From positions 620,001 through 684,000 of the forward strand of contig NZ_FNAH01000001.1 of assembly GCF_900101865.1 (NCBI RefSeq): a stretch of 64,000 nt of DNA, in the 5' to 3' direction. Position 1 is the first letter of the stretch, and each line of letters begins with the position of its first letter. Of this stretch, positions 1 to 8,295 are shown in pieces. Below the pieces are notes generated by a model. The model worked only from the letters and a program-made list of their open reading frames with translations. It had not been told where the DNA came from and did not search any database. This DNA is from Paracoccus isoporae (GTDB taxonomy: Bacteria; Pseudomonadota; Alphaproteobacteria; Rhodobacterales; Rhodobacteraceae). The position numbers and the translations under genes are program-made.

Positions 1-393
1 TTTTCCGGCAATGGCAGGCTGGAACGGCAGATGGCGCGGCACTGGGTGATGTGGGAAAACGGGCTGGCGGGGATGGATATCGCCCGGCCCGCCGCCTCGG
101 CCTCGGATTACGCCCGCGCCTTCGCCCGGATCGAGTGTCATTATTTCCGCAATCGCTGCTTTCTGGACGAGGGCCAGCTTCTGGCCAATCGCCACCGGAT
201 CGAGACGATCCCCTGCCAGATCGTGCAGGGCCGCTATGACATGGTCTGCCCGCCCGTAAGCGCCCATGCGCTGGCCGAGGGCTGGCGCGGCGCAAGGCTG
301 CGGCTGATCCCCGGATCGGGCCATGCCCTGTCCGAGCCGCTGATCGCCGCCGAGCTGGTAAGCGTGATGGACGAGATGAAGGGGACGCTGTGA
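1..393 (+). CDS. pip: Prolyl aminopeptidase (proline iminopeptidase), C-terminal part
   Basis: The reading frame is open from the first base, so the N-terminal two thirds lie outside the window. The visible 130 residues match the C-terminal part of alpha/beta-hydrolase prolyl aminopeptidases, which remove N-terminal proline from peptides in the cytoplasm. The family signatures are the W-x-x-W-E segment of the cap, the IECHYF helix, and IVQGRYDMVCP, where the Asp is the acid of the triad. GSGHALSEP carries the catalytic His. The nucleophile Ser is not in the window. The stop overlaps the start of the TspO gene, so the two are probably cotranscribed. Family assignment is fairly secure; substrate is inferred from the family. 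Confidence 0.8.
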   Translation, partial: FSGNGRLERQMARHWVMWENGLAGMDIARPAASASDYARAFARIECHYFRNRCFLDEGQLLANRHRIETIPCQIVQGRYDMVCPPVSAHALAEGWRGARLRLIPGSGHALSEPLIAAELVSVMDEMKGTL

Positions 394-851
394 TGGCTGC
401 CTATTATTTCCTGATGTTCCTCGCCGCCAGCGGCGCGGCCGCCGTCACCGGCAGCGTGTTCCGCCCCGGCCGCTGGTATCTGACCCTGCAGAAACCCGGC
501 TGGACGCCGCCGCGCAAGGCCTTCCCGATCATCTGGACGGCGCTCTACGTGCTGTCCGCCATCGCCGCGACCCGCATCGCGCTCAGCCCCGATCCCGCGC
601 CGGGCCTGGCGCTGTGGACGGTGCAGATCACGCTGAACACGCTGTGGACCCCGGTGTTCTTCGGCGCGCAACGCATGGGCATGGGCATGATCGTCATCGC
701 GCTGCTCTGGGTGGTGCTGGCGGCGACCGTGGTGATGTTCCTGATGACCGACCTGATGGCAGGCCTGCTGATGATCCCCTATTTCACCTGGGTCGGCCTC
801 GCCGCGGCGCTGAACTGGCGGATCTGGCGCGACAACGGCGAATCGGCTTGA
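393..851 (+). CDS. tspO: TspO/MBR family membrane protein
   Basis: A protein of about 152 residues with five hydrophobic segments. It has the family hallmarks: the P-G-W-x-P-P stretch after the first helix, then [13 protein letters not shown], and the late W-x-P-x-F-F-G helix. TspO proteins bind porphyrins and similar ligands in the membrane. In Rhodobacter TspO acts as an oxygen-linked negative regulator of pigment genes. The start is ATG 393 within GTGATG; the GTG at 390 is an alternative. It overlaps the stop of the upstream peptidase gene by one base. The promoter of the rimP operon lies over its last codons. Confidence 0.85.
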   Translation: MAAYYFLMFLAASGAAAVTGSVFRPGRWYLTLQKPGWTPPRKAFPIIWTALYVLSAIAATRIALSPDPAPGLALWTVQITLNTLWTPVFFGAQRMGMGMIVIALLWVVLAATVVMFLMTDLMAGLLMIPYFTWVGLAAALNWRIWRDNGESA

Positions 852-876
852 ACTCCGCCGCCCGCGGCGCTATATC
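848..876 (+). promoter_or_regulatory. Sigma-70-type promoter of the rimP-nusA-infB operon
   Basis: TTGAAC (848-853) and TATATC (871-876) are separated by exactly 17 bases. Both hexamers are close to the housekeeping consensus. Transcription would begin near 883. The -35 overlaps the end of the tspO gene. Confidence 0.6.
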
Positions 877-886
877 GGCGTCAACA

Positions 887-918
887 GCGGTGCAGGCTTC
901 CACCCCCTGCGCCACCGC
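887..918 (+). promoter_or_regulatory. Leader RNA hairpin upstream of rimP
   Basis: GCGGTG (887-892) pairs with CACCGC (913-918) and CAGG (893-896) with CCTG (906-909), leaving a three-base bulge. This gives a 10-bp stem near the 5' end of the predicted transcript, just before the terminator hairpin at 929. It may be one arm of an attenuation switch or part of a short leader-derived sRNA. Confidence 0.45.
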
Positions 919-928
919 AACCACGTCA

Positions 929-956
929 ACGGGCCGCTGCGGGCCCGTTTTTTATT
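929..956 (+). terminator. Intrinsic terminator inside the rimP leader
   Basis: ACGGGCC (929-935) and GGCCCGT (942-948) form a perfect 7-bp GC stem with a GCTGCG loop, followed by a run of T from 948 to 953. It sits between the promoter and rimP, about 30 bases before the start codon. It should stop part of the transcripts, giving an RNA of about 75 nucleotides, unless antiterminated. Confidence 0.6.
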
Positions 957-987
957 GTCCGAGAGCCCCTCATTTTCAGGGAAGCGC

Positions 988-1602
988 ATGTCGAACGACC
1001 TGATCGCCAAGACCGCCATCGACCGCCGCCTGGCGGAGATCATCACCCCCGTCATCGAGGATATGGGGTTCGAGCTGGTGCGCGTCCGGCTGCAAGGCGG
1101 CAAGACCGCGACGCTGCAGATCATGGCCGACCGCCCCGATGGCGGGATCAATGTGGATGATTGCGGCGAGATCTCGACCATGGTCAGCGCCACGCTGGAT
1201 GTCGAAGACCCGATCGAGGACAAATACATGCTCGAGGTCTCCTCGCCCGGCATCGACCGGCCGCTGACCCGGCTCAAGGATTTCGCCACCTATGAAGGCT
1301 ATGACGCCAAGCTGGAAACCGACCAGCAGATCGACGGGCGCAAGCGCTTCACCGGCGTGCTGGCGGGTGTCGAGGGCGAGGACGTGCTGATCAATATCGA
1401 GGTCGGGGGCGAGACCCAGACCATCGGGCTGAATTTCGACTGGCTGGCCGATGCCAAGCTTTTGCTCACCGACGAGCTGATCGCGGAAATGCTGCGCCAG
1501 AAGAAAGAGGCCGGGGTCGAGATCGACAATCTCGACGAATCCATGTTCGACGAAGTGCAAACGGAAGACGGCGCGGATGACGACGCCGCAACGAAGGAGT
1601 AA
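988..1602 (+). CDS. rimP: Ribosome maturation factor RimP
   Basis: RimP is a cytoplasmic factor needed to mature the 30S subunit. The product of 204 residues has the two-domain pattern of the family: an N-terminal alpha/beta domain with [17 protein letters not shown] and [16 protein letters not shown], then the [16 protein letters not shown] motif and a C-terminal Sm-like beta barrel. A short acidic tail extends past the usual end. ATG 988 is chosen because AGGGAA precedes it; an in-frame TTG at 955 lies inside the terminator T-run. It is the first gene of the operon with nusA and infB, an order that is widely conserved. Confidence 0.93.
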   Translation: MSNDLIAKTAIDRRLAEIITPVIEDMGFELVRVRLQGGKTATLQIMADRPDGGINVDDCGEISTMVSATLDVEDPIEDKYMLEVSSPGIDRPLTRLKDFATYEGYDAKLETDQQIDGRKRFTGVLAGVEGEDVLINIEVGGETQTIGLNFDWLADAKLLLTDELIAEMLRQKKEAGVEIDNLDESMFDEVQTEDGADDDAATKE

Positions 1603-1605
1603 GTG

Positions 1606-3330
1606 ATGGCAATCACCTCTGCCAACCAGCTTGAACTGCTGCAAACCGCCGAGGCCGTGGCCCGCGAGAAGATGATCGAGCCCGAGCTGGTCATCGAGGC
1701 GATGGAAGACAGCCTCGCCCGCGCGGCCAAGTCGCGCTATGGCGCGGAGATGGACATCCGCGTGGCCATCGACCGCAAGAACGGCAATGCGACCTTCACC
1801 CGCGTCCGCACCGTCGTCGACGAGGAATTGCTGGAAAACTACCAGGCCGAATTCACCGCCGACCAGGCGAAACCCTATTTCGAGCCGCAGAAGAACGCCC
1901 AGAACATCTGGCTGCGTGACGGCGCCCCGGTGGAGGATTTCGCCGCCGGCCCGCAGATCGGTGACGTGTTCCAGGAACAGGTCCCCCCGGTCGAGCTGGG
2001 CCGCATCGCCGCGCAATCGGCCAAGCAGGTCATCCTGCAGCGCGTCCGCGAGGCCGAGCGGGACCGCCAGTACGAGGAATTCAAGGACCGCGCCGGCTCG
2101 ATCATCAACGGCATCGTCAAGCGCGAGGAATACGGCAATATCATCGTCGATATCGGCCGGGGCGAGGCGATCCTGCGCCGCAACGAGAAAATCGGCCGCG
2201 AAAGCTATCGCCCGAACGACCGTATCCGCGCCTATGTCAAGGATGTGCGCCGCGAAACCCGCGGCCCGCAGATCTTCCTGTCGCGCACCGATCCGCAATT
2301 CATGGCCGAATTGTTCAAGATGGAAGTGCCGGAGATCTATGACGGCGTGATCGAGATCAAGGCCGTGGCCCGCGATCCGGGCAGCCGCGCCAAGATCGGG
2401 GTGATCTCCTATGACAACTCCATCGACCCGGTCGGCGCATGCGTCGGCATGCGTGGCAGCCGCGTTCAGGCCGTGGTCGGCGAATTGCAGGGCGAGAAGA
2501 TCGACATCATTCCGTGGTCGGAAGATCAGGCGACGTTCCTCGTGAACGCGCTGCAACCGGCCGAGGTCTCGAAGGTCGTCGTCGATGAGGACGCGCCGCG
2601 GATCGAGGTGGTCGTGCCCGAGGAACAGCTTTCGCTGGCCATCGGGCGGCGCGGCCAGAACGTGCGCCTGGCCAGCCAGCTTACCGGGCTGGATATCGAC
2701 ATCCTGACCGAGGAAGAGGAATCCCGGCGCCGTCAGGCCGAATTCAACGCCCGCACCCAGCTGTTCATGGACAGCCTGGACCTGGACGAATTCTTCGCCC
2801 AGCTTCTGGTGGCCGAGGGCTTCACCAATCTCGAAGAGGTCGCCTATATCGAGCAGGACGAGCTGCTGTCGATCGACGGGGTGGACGAAGCCACCGCCGA
2901 GGAGTTGCAGGCCCGCGCCCGCGACGTGATCGAGGCGGCGAACCGCGAGGCGCTGGAAAATGCGCGCGGTCTGGGTGCCGAGGACAGCCTCATTGAATTC
3001 GAGGGGCTGACCCCCCAGATGGTGGAGGCGCTGGCGAAGGACGGCGTCAAGACGCTGGAAGATTTCGCCACCTGCGCCGACTGGGAGCTGGCTGGCGGCT
3101 GGACCACGGTGGACGGGCAGCGCGTCAAGGATGAAGGGCTGCTGGAGCCGCATGGCATCTCGCTCGAAGAGGCGCAGGACATGGTGATGACCGCCCGCGT
3201 CATGTTGGGCTGGGTCGATCCCGACGAACTCGCCGCCGCCGCGGCCGCCGACGCCGCGGAGGATGGCGATGCGGCCGCCGACGCCGCCCCCGCCGAAGAC
3301 GGCGCGCGCACCGAGGAGGCCGGGGCGTGA
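1606..3330 (+). CDS. nusA: Transcription termination/antitermination protein NusA
   Basis: NusA binds RNA polymerase and nascent RNA and modulates pausing, termination and antitermination. Its 574 residues show the N-terminal polymerase-binding domain, an S1 domain near 163-215 ([25 protein letters not shown]), KH1 near 257-305 with [11 protein letters not shown], and KH2 near 338-366 with [13 protein letters not shown]. Two helix-hairpin-helix acidic repeats follow between about 385 and 530, and an Ala/Asp/Glu-rich tail ends the protein. AAGGAG at 1593-1598 favours ATG 1606 over GTG 1603. NusA could itself influence the terminator in its own operon leader, which is an inference. Confidence 0.95.
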   Translation: MAITSANQLELLQTAEAVAREKMIEPELVIEAMEDSLARAAKSRYGAEMDIRVAIDRKNGNATFTRVRTVVDEELLENYQAEFTADQAKPYFEPQKNAQNIWLRDGAPVEDFAAGPQIGDVFQEQVPPVELGRIAAQSAKQVILQRVREAERDRQYEEFKDRAGSIINGIVKREEYGNIIVDIGRGEAILRRNEKIGRESYRPNDRIRAYVKDVRRETRGPQIFLSRTDPQFMAELFKMEVPEIYDGVIEIKAVARDPGSRAKIGVISYDNSIDPVGACVGMRGSRVQAVVGELQGEKIDIIPWSEDQATFLVNALQPAEVSKVVVDEDAPRIEVVVPEEQLSLAIGRRGQNVRLASQLTGLDIDILTEEEESRRRQAEFNARTQLFMDSLDLDEFFAQLLVAEGFTNLEEVAYIEQDELLSIDGVDEATAEELQARARDVIEAANREALENARGLGAEDSLIEFEGLTPQMVEALAKDGVKTLEDFATCADWELAGGWTTVDGQRVKDEGLLEPHGISLEEAQDMVMTARVMLGWVDPDELAAAAAADAAEDGDAAADAAPAEDGARTEEAGA

Positions 3331-3360
3331 TGCCCCGGACCGGACGCGGAAGCGGGTGCC

Positions 3361-3975
3361 ATGACACGGGGCGGGCGCGATAAGGACCGGGAGACCGCCG
3401 AGCGGCGCTGTCTTGTCACCGGCGAGGTGCAACCGAAGGCGGGGCTGATCCGTTTCGTCCTCGGCCCGGACGGCATGGTCGTGCCGGATCTGGCCGAGAA
3501 ACTGCCGGGGCGCGGCTTCTGGTTGACCTCGGACCGGACGGTGATCGACAAGGCCATTGCCAAGGGCGCCTTCTCGCGCGGTGCGAAGGCGCAGGCGACA
3601 CCACCCGAAGGGCTGACCGCGCTGATCGAGCACGGGCTCGCGAAACGGGTGGTCGAACTGGTCTCGCTGGCGCGGAAATCGGGCCGCGCGGTGGCCGGGT
3701 TCGAGAAGGCCAAGGACTGGCTCGCGGCCGGTCGGGTGAAGGTTCTCCTGCAAGCGTCGGACGGCTCCGAACGCGGCAAGGGGAAGCTGTGGACACCGGA
3801 AGGGGCACGCTGGTTCGGCTGTCTCACCGCATCAGAATTGGGTTTGGCTTTCGGGCGCGATCATGTCATACACAGCGCGCTTTCGCAGGGCGGACTCGCC
3901 GAAAAAGTGATCCGGGACGCCGGCAGGCTGAATGGCCTGCGGGGGCAATCGGCCATCCGGGCCGGGAAGGAATAA
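3361..3975 (+). CDS. YlxR-type RNA-binding protein with L7Ae-like C-terminal domain
   Basis: A 204-residue protein between nusA and infB, the classical position of ylxR. The N-terminal 90 residues are the DUF448/YlxR fold with [19 protein letters not shown] and the PGRGFWLT motif. The C-terminal half (about 95-195) resembles an L7Ae/L30e-type RNA-binding domain, with [19 protein letters not shown]. This two-domain form is common in Alphaproteobacteria, whereas Firmicutes YlxR is a single short domain. It is probably nucleoid- or RNA-associated and tied to translation gene control; exact function is not established here. ATG 3361 is the only sensible start, 30 bases after nusA. Confidence 0.8.
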   Translation: MTRGGRDKDRETAERRCLVTGEVQPKAGLIRFVLGPDGMVVPDLAEKLPGRGFWLTSDRTVIDKAIAKGAFSRGAKAQATPPEGLTALIEHGLAKRVVELVSLARKSGRAVAGFEKAKDWLAAGRVKVLLQASDGSERGKGKLWTPEGARWFGCLTASELGLAFGRDHVIHSALSQGGLAEKVIRDAGRLNGLRGQSAIRAGKE

Positions 3976-3982
3976 GACGCAG

Positions 3983-6523
3983 ATGAGCGATACAGACGGC
4001 AAGAAACCTCTCGGGCTCGGCGGCAATCGTCCGGGCCAGGTGAAGCAGAGCTTCAGCCACGGCCGCACCAAGAACGTGGTGGTCGAAACCAAGCGCAAGC
4101 GCGTTGTGGTCCCCAAGCCGGGTGCCGGTGCGGGCGGCGACAAGCCGCGCCCCTCGGTCACCCCCGGCAACGCGGCCCGCGCCGTCGCCTCCTCCTCCAA
4201 GCGTCCGGCCGGCATCTCGGATGCCGAAATGGAACGCCGTCTCAAGGCCTTGGCCGCCGCGAAGGCGCGCGAGGCCGATGAGGCCGCCGCCCGCGCCGCC
4301 GAGGAAAAGGCCCGCGAGGAAGAACGCGAGCGCCGCCGCGCCGAGGCCGAGGCCAAGGAGCGCGAGGAGCGCGAGCGCGAAGAGGCGCTGAAGGCCAAGG
4401 CCGAGGAAGAGGCCCGCAAGGCCGAAGAGGCCAAGCTGCGCGCCCAGAAGAAAGAGGAGGTGCGCAAGCCCGCCGCCAAGGACGCGCCGGTCGATGCCGC
4501 CGCCGCCCAGGCCGCCGCCTCGCGCGCCGAGACCAAGGGCGTGCCGAATCGCACCGCGCGCAACGATCGCGGCCGCGACAACCGCCCCGACGACCGTGAT
4601 TCGCGCGGCAAGACCGACCGCGAGGGCCGCCGCTCGGGCAAACTCTCCGTCACCGCCGCGCTGGCAGGCGAAGGCGGGCGCCAGCGCAGCCTCGCCGCGA
4701 TGAAGCGCAAGCAGGAACGCGCCAAGCAGAAAGCCCTCGGCGGCTCCTCCCGCGCCGAGAAACAGTCGCGCGAGGTGCAGTTGCCCGAGACCATCGTGGT
4801 CCAGGAACTCGCCAACCGCATGGCCGAACGCGCCGCCGACGTGGTCAAGTCGCTGATGAAGATGGGCATGATGGTCAATATGAACCAGCCCATCGACGCC
4901 GACACCGCCGAGCTGGTGATCGAGGAATTCGGCCACAAGACCGTGCGCGTCTCCGATGCCGATGTCGAACAGGTGATCGACACGGTCGAGGACAAGGACG
5001 AAGACCTGAAATCCCGCCCGCCGATCATCACCATCATGGGCCATGTCGACCACGGCAAGACCTCGCTTCTGGACGCGATCCGCAAGGCCAATGTCGTCTC
5101 GGGCGAGGCCGGCGGCATCACCCAGCATATCGGCGCCTATCAGGTGACGACGGAATCCGGCGCGGTGCTGTCCTTCCTCGACACGCCCGGCCACGCGGCG
5201 TTCACCTCGATGCGCGCGCGCGGTGCGAATGTCACCGATATCGTGGTGCTGGTCGTCGCCGCCGATGACGCGGTCATGCCGCAGACGATCGAGGCGATCA
5301 ACCACGCCAAGGCCGCCGACGTGCCGATGATCGTGGCGATCAACAAGATCGACAAGCCCGACGCCGATCCGCAGAAGGTCCGCACCGACCTGCTGCAGCA
5401 CGAGGTCATCGTGGAACAGCTTTCGGGCGAGGTGCAGGATGTCGAGGTCTCGGCCCATACCGGGCAGGGTCTGGACGAGCTGCTGGAAGCCATCGCCCTT
5501 CAGGCCGAGATCCTGGAACTCCGCGCCAATCCCGACCGCGCCGCACAGGGTGCCGTGATCGAGGCCAAGCTGGATGTGGGCCGCGGCCCCGTCGCCACGG
5601 TGCTGGTCCAGAACGGCACGCTCAAGCGCGGCGACATCTTCGTCGTGGGCGAGCAATGGGGCAAGGTCCGCGCCCTGATCGACGACAAGGGCGACCGCGT
5701 GGACGAGGCCGGGCCGTCCGTCCCGGTCGAGGTGCTGGGCCTCAACGGCACGCCCGAGGCCGGCGATGTGCTGAACGTCGTCGATACCGAGGCCCAGGCC
5801 CGCGAGATCGCCGAATACCGCTCGGAGGCCGCCAAGGACAAGCGCGCCGCCGCCGGTGCCGCCGTCACGCTGGATCAGATGCTGGCGCAGGCCAAGGCCA
5901 ACGAGAACCTGGCCGAACTGCCCGTGGTCGTGAAGGCCGACGTGCAGGGCTCGGCCGAGGCGATCGTGCAGGCGCTGGAAAAGGTCGGCAATGACGAGGT
6001 CCGCGTCCGCGTGCTGCATTACGGCGTCGGGGCCATCACCGAATCCGATATCGGCCTGGCCGAGGCCTCCCGCGCCCCGGTCATCGGCTTCAACGTCCGC
6101 GCCAACGCGCCCGCCCGCAATTCGGCCAACCAGAAAGGGGTCGAGATCCGCTACTACTCGATCATCTACGACCTGGTGGACGACATCAAAGCCGCGGCCT
6201 CGGGCCTGCTGTCGGCCGAGGTGCGCGAGACCTTCATCGGCTATGCCGAGATCAAGGAGGTCTTCAAGATCACCGGCGTCGGCAAGGTCGCGGGCTGCCT
6301 AGTCACCGAAGGCATCGCCCGCCGCTCCGCCGGCGTCCGCCTGCTGCGCGACAACGTGGTGATCCACGAGGGCACGCTGAAGACGCTCAAGCGCCACAAG
6401 GACGAGGTCAAGGAAGTCCAGTCCGGCCAGGAATGCGGCATGGCCTTCGAGAATTACGACGACATCCGCCAAGGCGACGTGATCGAGATCTTCGAACGCG
6501 AGGAAGTTGAGCGGACGTTGTAA
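3983..6523 (+). CDS. infB: Translation initiation factor IF-2
   Basis: IF-2 is the GTPase that brings fMet-tRNA to the 30S subunit and promotes subunit joining. The product has 846 residues. The N-terminal third is a long charged, Ala/Glu/Arg-rich coil (about 80-180). The IF2_N domain starts near 265 ([18 protein letters not shown]). The GTPase domain has G1 GHVDHGKT (about 352-359), G3 DTPGHAAF and G4 NKID. Domains II to IV follow, ending with [19 protein letters not shown] 3983 gives the family N-terminus [14 protein letters not shown] and follows a GGAAGGAA ribosome site. A strong terminator follows, so this is the operon end. Confidence 0.97.
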   Translation: MSDTDGKKPLGLGGNRPGQVKQSFSHGRTKNVVVETKRKRVVVPKPGAGAGGDKPRPSVTPGNAARAVASSSKRPAGISDAEMERRLKALAAAKAREADEAAARAAEEKAREEERERRRAEAEAKEREEREREEALKAKAEEEARKAEEAKLRAQKKEEVRKPAAKDAPVDAAAAQAAASRAETKGVPNRTARNDRGRDNRPDDRDSRGKTDREGRRSGKLSVTAALAGEGGRQRSLAAMKRKQERAKQKALGGSSRAEKQSREVQLPETIVVQELANRMAERAADVVKSLMKMGMMVNMNQPIDADTAELVIEEFGHKTVRVSDADVEQVIDTVEDKDEDLKSRPPIITIMGHVDHGKTSLLDAIRKANVVSGEAGGITQHIGAYQVTTESGAVLSFLDTPGHAAFTSMRARGANVTDIVVLVVAADDAVMPQTIEAINHAKAADVPMIVAINKIDKPDADPQKVRTDLLQHEVIVEQLSGEVQDVEVSAHTGQGLDELLEAIALQAEILELRANPDRAAQGAVIEAKLDVGRGPVATVLVQNGTLKRGDIFVVGEQWGKVRALIDDKGDRVDEAGPSVPVEVLGLNGTPEAGDVLNVVDTEAQAREIAEYRSEAAKDKRAAAGAAVTLDQMLAQAKANENLAELPVVVKADVQGSAEAIVQALEKVGNDEVRVRVLHYGVGAITESDIGLAEASRAPVIGFNVRANAPARNSANQKGVEIRYYSIIYDLVDDIKAAASGLLSAEVRETFIGYAEIKEVFKITGVGKVAGCLVTEGIARRSAGVRLLRDNVVIHEGTLKTLKRHKDEVKEVQSGQECGMAFENYDDIRQGDVIEIFEREEVERTL

Positions 6524-6554
6524 CTGCTTATACTGCTTGGACTAGCGTGAATCA

Positions 6555-6580
6555 GGGCTCGCCATATTGGCGGGCCCTTT
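6555..6580 (+). terminator. Intrinsic terminator after infB
   Basis: GGGCTCGCC (6555-6563) and GGCGGGCCC (6569-6577) form a 9-bp stem with one G-T pair around an ATATT loop, followed by TTTGTG. It lies about 30 bases after the infB stop and ends the rimP-infB operon. Confidence 0.75.
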
Positions 6581-6693
6581 GTGCTATTCGTGGCAGGCGC
6601 AGAACACTTATCCACAGGCCATCCCCGATCTTGCCCCAGTAATTAACGGATTCACGACTTGTCAGGTGATTTAGACTATAAGATATTGATCCT

Positions 6694-6966
6694 GACGCCC
6701 GCCGTCACACCATATGTTGCTCCAAACCCCATCTATTGAGATCAGGGGTACATGGGGTACTCCATGGGCCGGGACATACTCGGATTACACTGGAGAAACA
6801 TCATGGTATCGAACTGTGGTTGGCCGAAACCGGTGAGCGTGTGCTCATACATCCGGTTTCGGCATGGGCGGTGGGAGCACGTAAGTGCTCACTGCCGCTC
6901 ATATCCGTCTCGGTAATGTCGTTGAGAGGACCCCGAGACTGACCTGAAGCGACGCGCGGGCGTCAC
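6694..6966 (+). ncRNA. Candidate structured non-coding RNA (five consecutive hairpins)
   Basis: No convincing protein is encoded here. On the plus strand five hairpins follow each other: 6727-6748 (CCCC-ATCT/AGAT-GGGG); 6760-6795 (CTCCA/TGGAG enclosing CCGGG/CTCGG); 6823-6863 (perfect 11-bp GCCGAAACCGG/CCGGTTTCGGC plus inner TGAGC/GCTCA); 6866-6900 (15 pairs, one bulge, capped by GTAA, a GNRA tetraloop on this strand only); and 6907-6939 (GTCTCGG/CCGAGAC). A weak stem GACGC/GCGTC at 6951-6964 could end the transcript. A possible promoter is TTGTCA (6659-6664), 17 bases, GATATT (6682-6687). I cannot match it to a known RNA family. Confidence 0.4.
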
Positions 6967-7076
6967 CTTTCTCCATTGAATCATCCATGACTCTTGGCCG
7001 CAAGATCGAAACGTGTCCATCCAACTCCATTAGCAAACCATGCAGCTTGTTTTTGTCTCGGACAGTATTTACGCCA

Positions 7077-7105
7077 TTGATAAGTACCTTATCTTGTACC
7101 ATATC
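7077..7105 (+). promoter_or_regulatory. Promoter and putative autoregulatory operator of yefM-yoeB
   Basis: TTGATA (7077-7082) could be a -35 with a weak -10 CATATC (7100-7105) 17 bases on. Two GTAC cores at 7084-7087 and 7096-7099 lie between them, with centres 12 bp apart. The E. coli YefM-YoeB operator also uses palindromes with a TGTACA core spaced 12 bp, so repression by the YefM/YoeB complex at this place is plausible. Confidence 0.45.
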
Positions 7106-7138
7106 GGACGCGTGTGGCTTATTAGTGAAAGGCACCCC

Positions 7139-7405
7139 ATGGACATCCTGACCTACACCGATGCCCGAAAGCATCTCAAGGACGTCATGGATCACGCGAT
7201 CCACGACAAGACCGAAACCGTCATCACGCGGTCCGGCAAGGAGGCGGTTGTCGTCGTCGGCAAGGAAGAATGGGATGCGATTCAGGAAACGCTGTATCTG
7301 CTGAACTCCCCGGCCAATGCGCAGCGCCTGCGGGACTCCGTTGCCGAACTGAACGCCGGCGAGGGGACGGAGCGGCGGCTGGAAGATGAAGCTGATCTTC
7401 TCTGA
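7139..7405 (+). CDS. yefM: Antitoxin of the YefM/Phd family
   Basis: An 88-residue antitoxin of a type II toxin-antitoxin pair. The N-terminal Phd/YefM DNA-binding and dimerisation fold is visible in MDILTYTDARKHLKDVMDHAI, followed by VITRSGKEAVVVVGKEEWDAIQETLYLL, the family signature. The acidic C-terminal tail (from about 63) is the part that wraps and blocks YoeB. ATG 7139 follows AAAGG and removes unrelated upstream residues. It overlaps yoeB by 20 bases, the usual arrangement for translational coupling. The pair stands alone in a gene-poor, lower-GC spacer, suggesting horizontal acquisition. Confidence 0.88.
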   Translation: MDILTYTDARKHLKDVMDHAIHDKTETVITRSGKEAVVVVGKEEWDAIQETLYLLNSPANAQRLRDSVAELNAGEGTERRLEDEADLL

Positions 7406-7652
7406 CAATGCCTGGCAGGACTATCACCACTGGCGGACGTCCGACGCCAAGGTCTTTGACAGGCTGAACGATCTGATCAGGGAGGCCATGCGCACCCCCT
7501 TCAAAGGCACCGGAAAGCCCGAACCGCTGAAAGGCGATCTCAGCGGCTGGTGGTCGCGCAGGATTACCCAGCGCGACCGTCTCGTCTATCGCGTCTCGGG
7601 CAGCGGCCCGGCACAGGCACTCGAAATCGCGCAGTGCCGCTATCACTACTAG
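7386..7652 (+). CDS. yoeB: Toxin YoeB (Txe/YoeB family mRNA interferase)
   Basis: An 88-residue RelE-fold toxin that cuts mRNA on the ribosome. The catalytic residues known from E. coli YoeB are conserved at matching places: Glu46, Arg65, and the C-terminal His87-Tyr88 (E. coli His83-Tyr84). The core WWSRRITQRDRLVYRV is diagnostic. All active-site residues are intact, so the toxin should be functional and dependent on the overlapping antitoxin. No terminator follows closely; the nearest hairpin is at 7853. Confidence 0.9.
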   Translation: MKLIFSDNAWQDYHHWRTSDAKVFDRLNDLIREAMRTPFKGTGKPEPLKGDLSGWWSRRITQRDRLVYRVSGSGPAQALEIAQCRYHY

Positions 7653-7852
7653 GACGGAGGGTGTGCTTCGGCGCCCCATCCACGCCACCGCCGCGACCCG
7701 CCCGCAGCGCAGACCGCACGCAAGTCCCGTCCACCGGCGCTTTCTGTTCCATAAAATCGATCTTCACGCCCGCCCTACGCTCCGCCGTGAACAGCCACCA
7801 ACCTGATCCGTCAGCGGCGGCTGTCAGGCGACCCGGCGCGAGAGATGGAAAC

Positions 7853-7880
7853 GCCCGCCGCGATGGCGGGCCTTCTTGTT
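7853..7880 (+). terminator. Terminator-like hairpin
   Basis: GCCCGCC (7853-7859) and GGCGGGC (7865-7871) form a perfect 7-bp stem around a GCGAT loop, followed by CTTCTTGTT. It lies 200 bases after yoeB, so it may end that transcript or an unseen RNA in the spacer. Confidence 0.4.
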
Positions 7881-7943
7881 CGGGGGCTGTTCGATTGGCG
7901 GTTAAGTCGGCCAATCGCGTCTCGACCATCCCGTGGACCCCCA

Positions 7944-7971
7944 GTGTACAGCCTGTGTACGCCCGGTGTAC
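7944..7971. repeat. Three GTGTAC boxes at 11-bp intervals
   Basis: GTGTAC occurs at 7944-7949, 7955-7960 and 7966-7971. The start-to-start distance is exactly 11 bp each time, so the three boxes face the same side of the helix. There is no gene immediately around them; the nearest is the 3' end of the DUF2783 gene at 8101. Confidence 0.6.
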
Positions 7972-8100
7972 GCATTGTGCGGCGGAAAACCCAGCAATTG
8001 CTGGCCCATGTCACGCAACAGGCCGCATCACGCAACAACCATCGCGCGCCGCCCGTTGCGCTCGCCTCGCCGTGTCGTCAGCTTATCCGGAATAGCCGCG

Positions 8101-8295
8101 TCAGCGCGGCGGGTCAGCCGCCGCCGCCAGCGCCTCGCGGATCACCTCCGCATCACCGATATGGTTCATCAGAATCAGGATCAGCCGGGCGTTCAGCGCG
8201 TCCGACTCCGCCTTGCTCAGCCCCTCATGCGCCGCCAGCAGCATCGCATAAGCGTCGTCTGGCGCGGGCAGGTTCGGTTGCAGATTGAGTCTCAT
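8101..8295 (-). CDS. DUF2783 small protein, possible coupling protein of the adjacent hydroxylase
   Basis: A 64-residue soluble protein of the DUF2783 type: N-P-N-L-P-x-P-D-D-x-Y near the N-terminus, then HEGLSKAESDALNARLILILMNHIGD. Its start overlaps the stop of the FAD hydroxylase gene by four bases (ATGA), so the two are translationally coupled and probably act together. In Pseudomonas putida U the 3-hydroxyphenylacetate 6-hydroxylase needs a small coupling protein (MhaB) beside a flavoprotein (MhaA); the arrangement here is the same in kind. That link is an inference from size and context, not from recognised sequence identity. It is the last gene of the operon. Confidence 0.75.
   Translation of the reverse strand: MRLNLQPNLPAPDDAYAMLLAAHEGLSKAESDALNARLILILMNHIGDAEVIREALAAAADPPR

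Larger units (their letters stand above)
7653..8100. other. Gene-less spacer between yoeB and the catabolic operon
   Basis: About 450 bases with no supportable gene on either strand. Small open frames exist but show no family features and no good ribosome sites. The stretch holds a terminator-like hairpin (7853-7871) and three phased GTGTAC boxes (7944-7971). Composition differs from the flanking genes. Confidence 0.5.

Noticed and set aside
976..6019. Very long open frames antisense to rimP-nusA and infB
   Set aside because: They are mirror images of GC-rich codon usage in real genes. They lack starts with ribosome sites and show no known domains.
6608..6616. Perfect DnaA box TTATCCACA in the spacer after infB
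   Set aside because: Single isolated box, no others close by and no origin-type gene order. One chance match to a 9-mer in 64 kb of both strands is expected about every second window.
6736..6942. 68-codon open frame over the hairpin region
   Set aside because: No family features, poor ribosome site, and its codons coincide with RNA stems; the structure explains the sequence better than a protein.
7564..7929. Minus-strand open frame of 121 codons in the spacer after yoeB
   Set aside because: Runs antisense into yoeB, has no recognisable domain and unusual residue composition; treated as non-coding.
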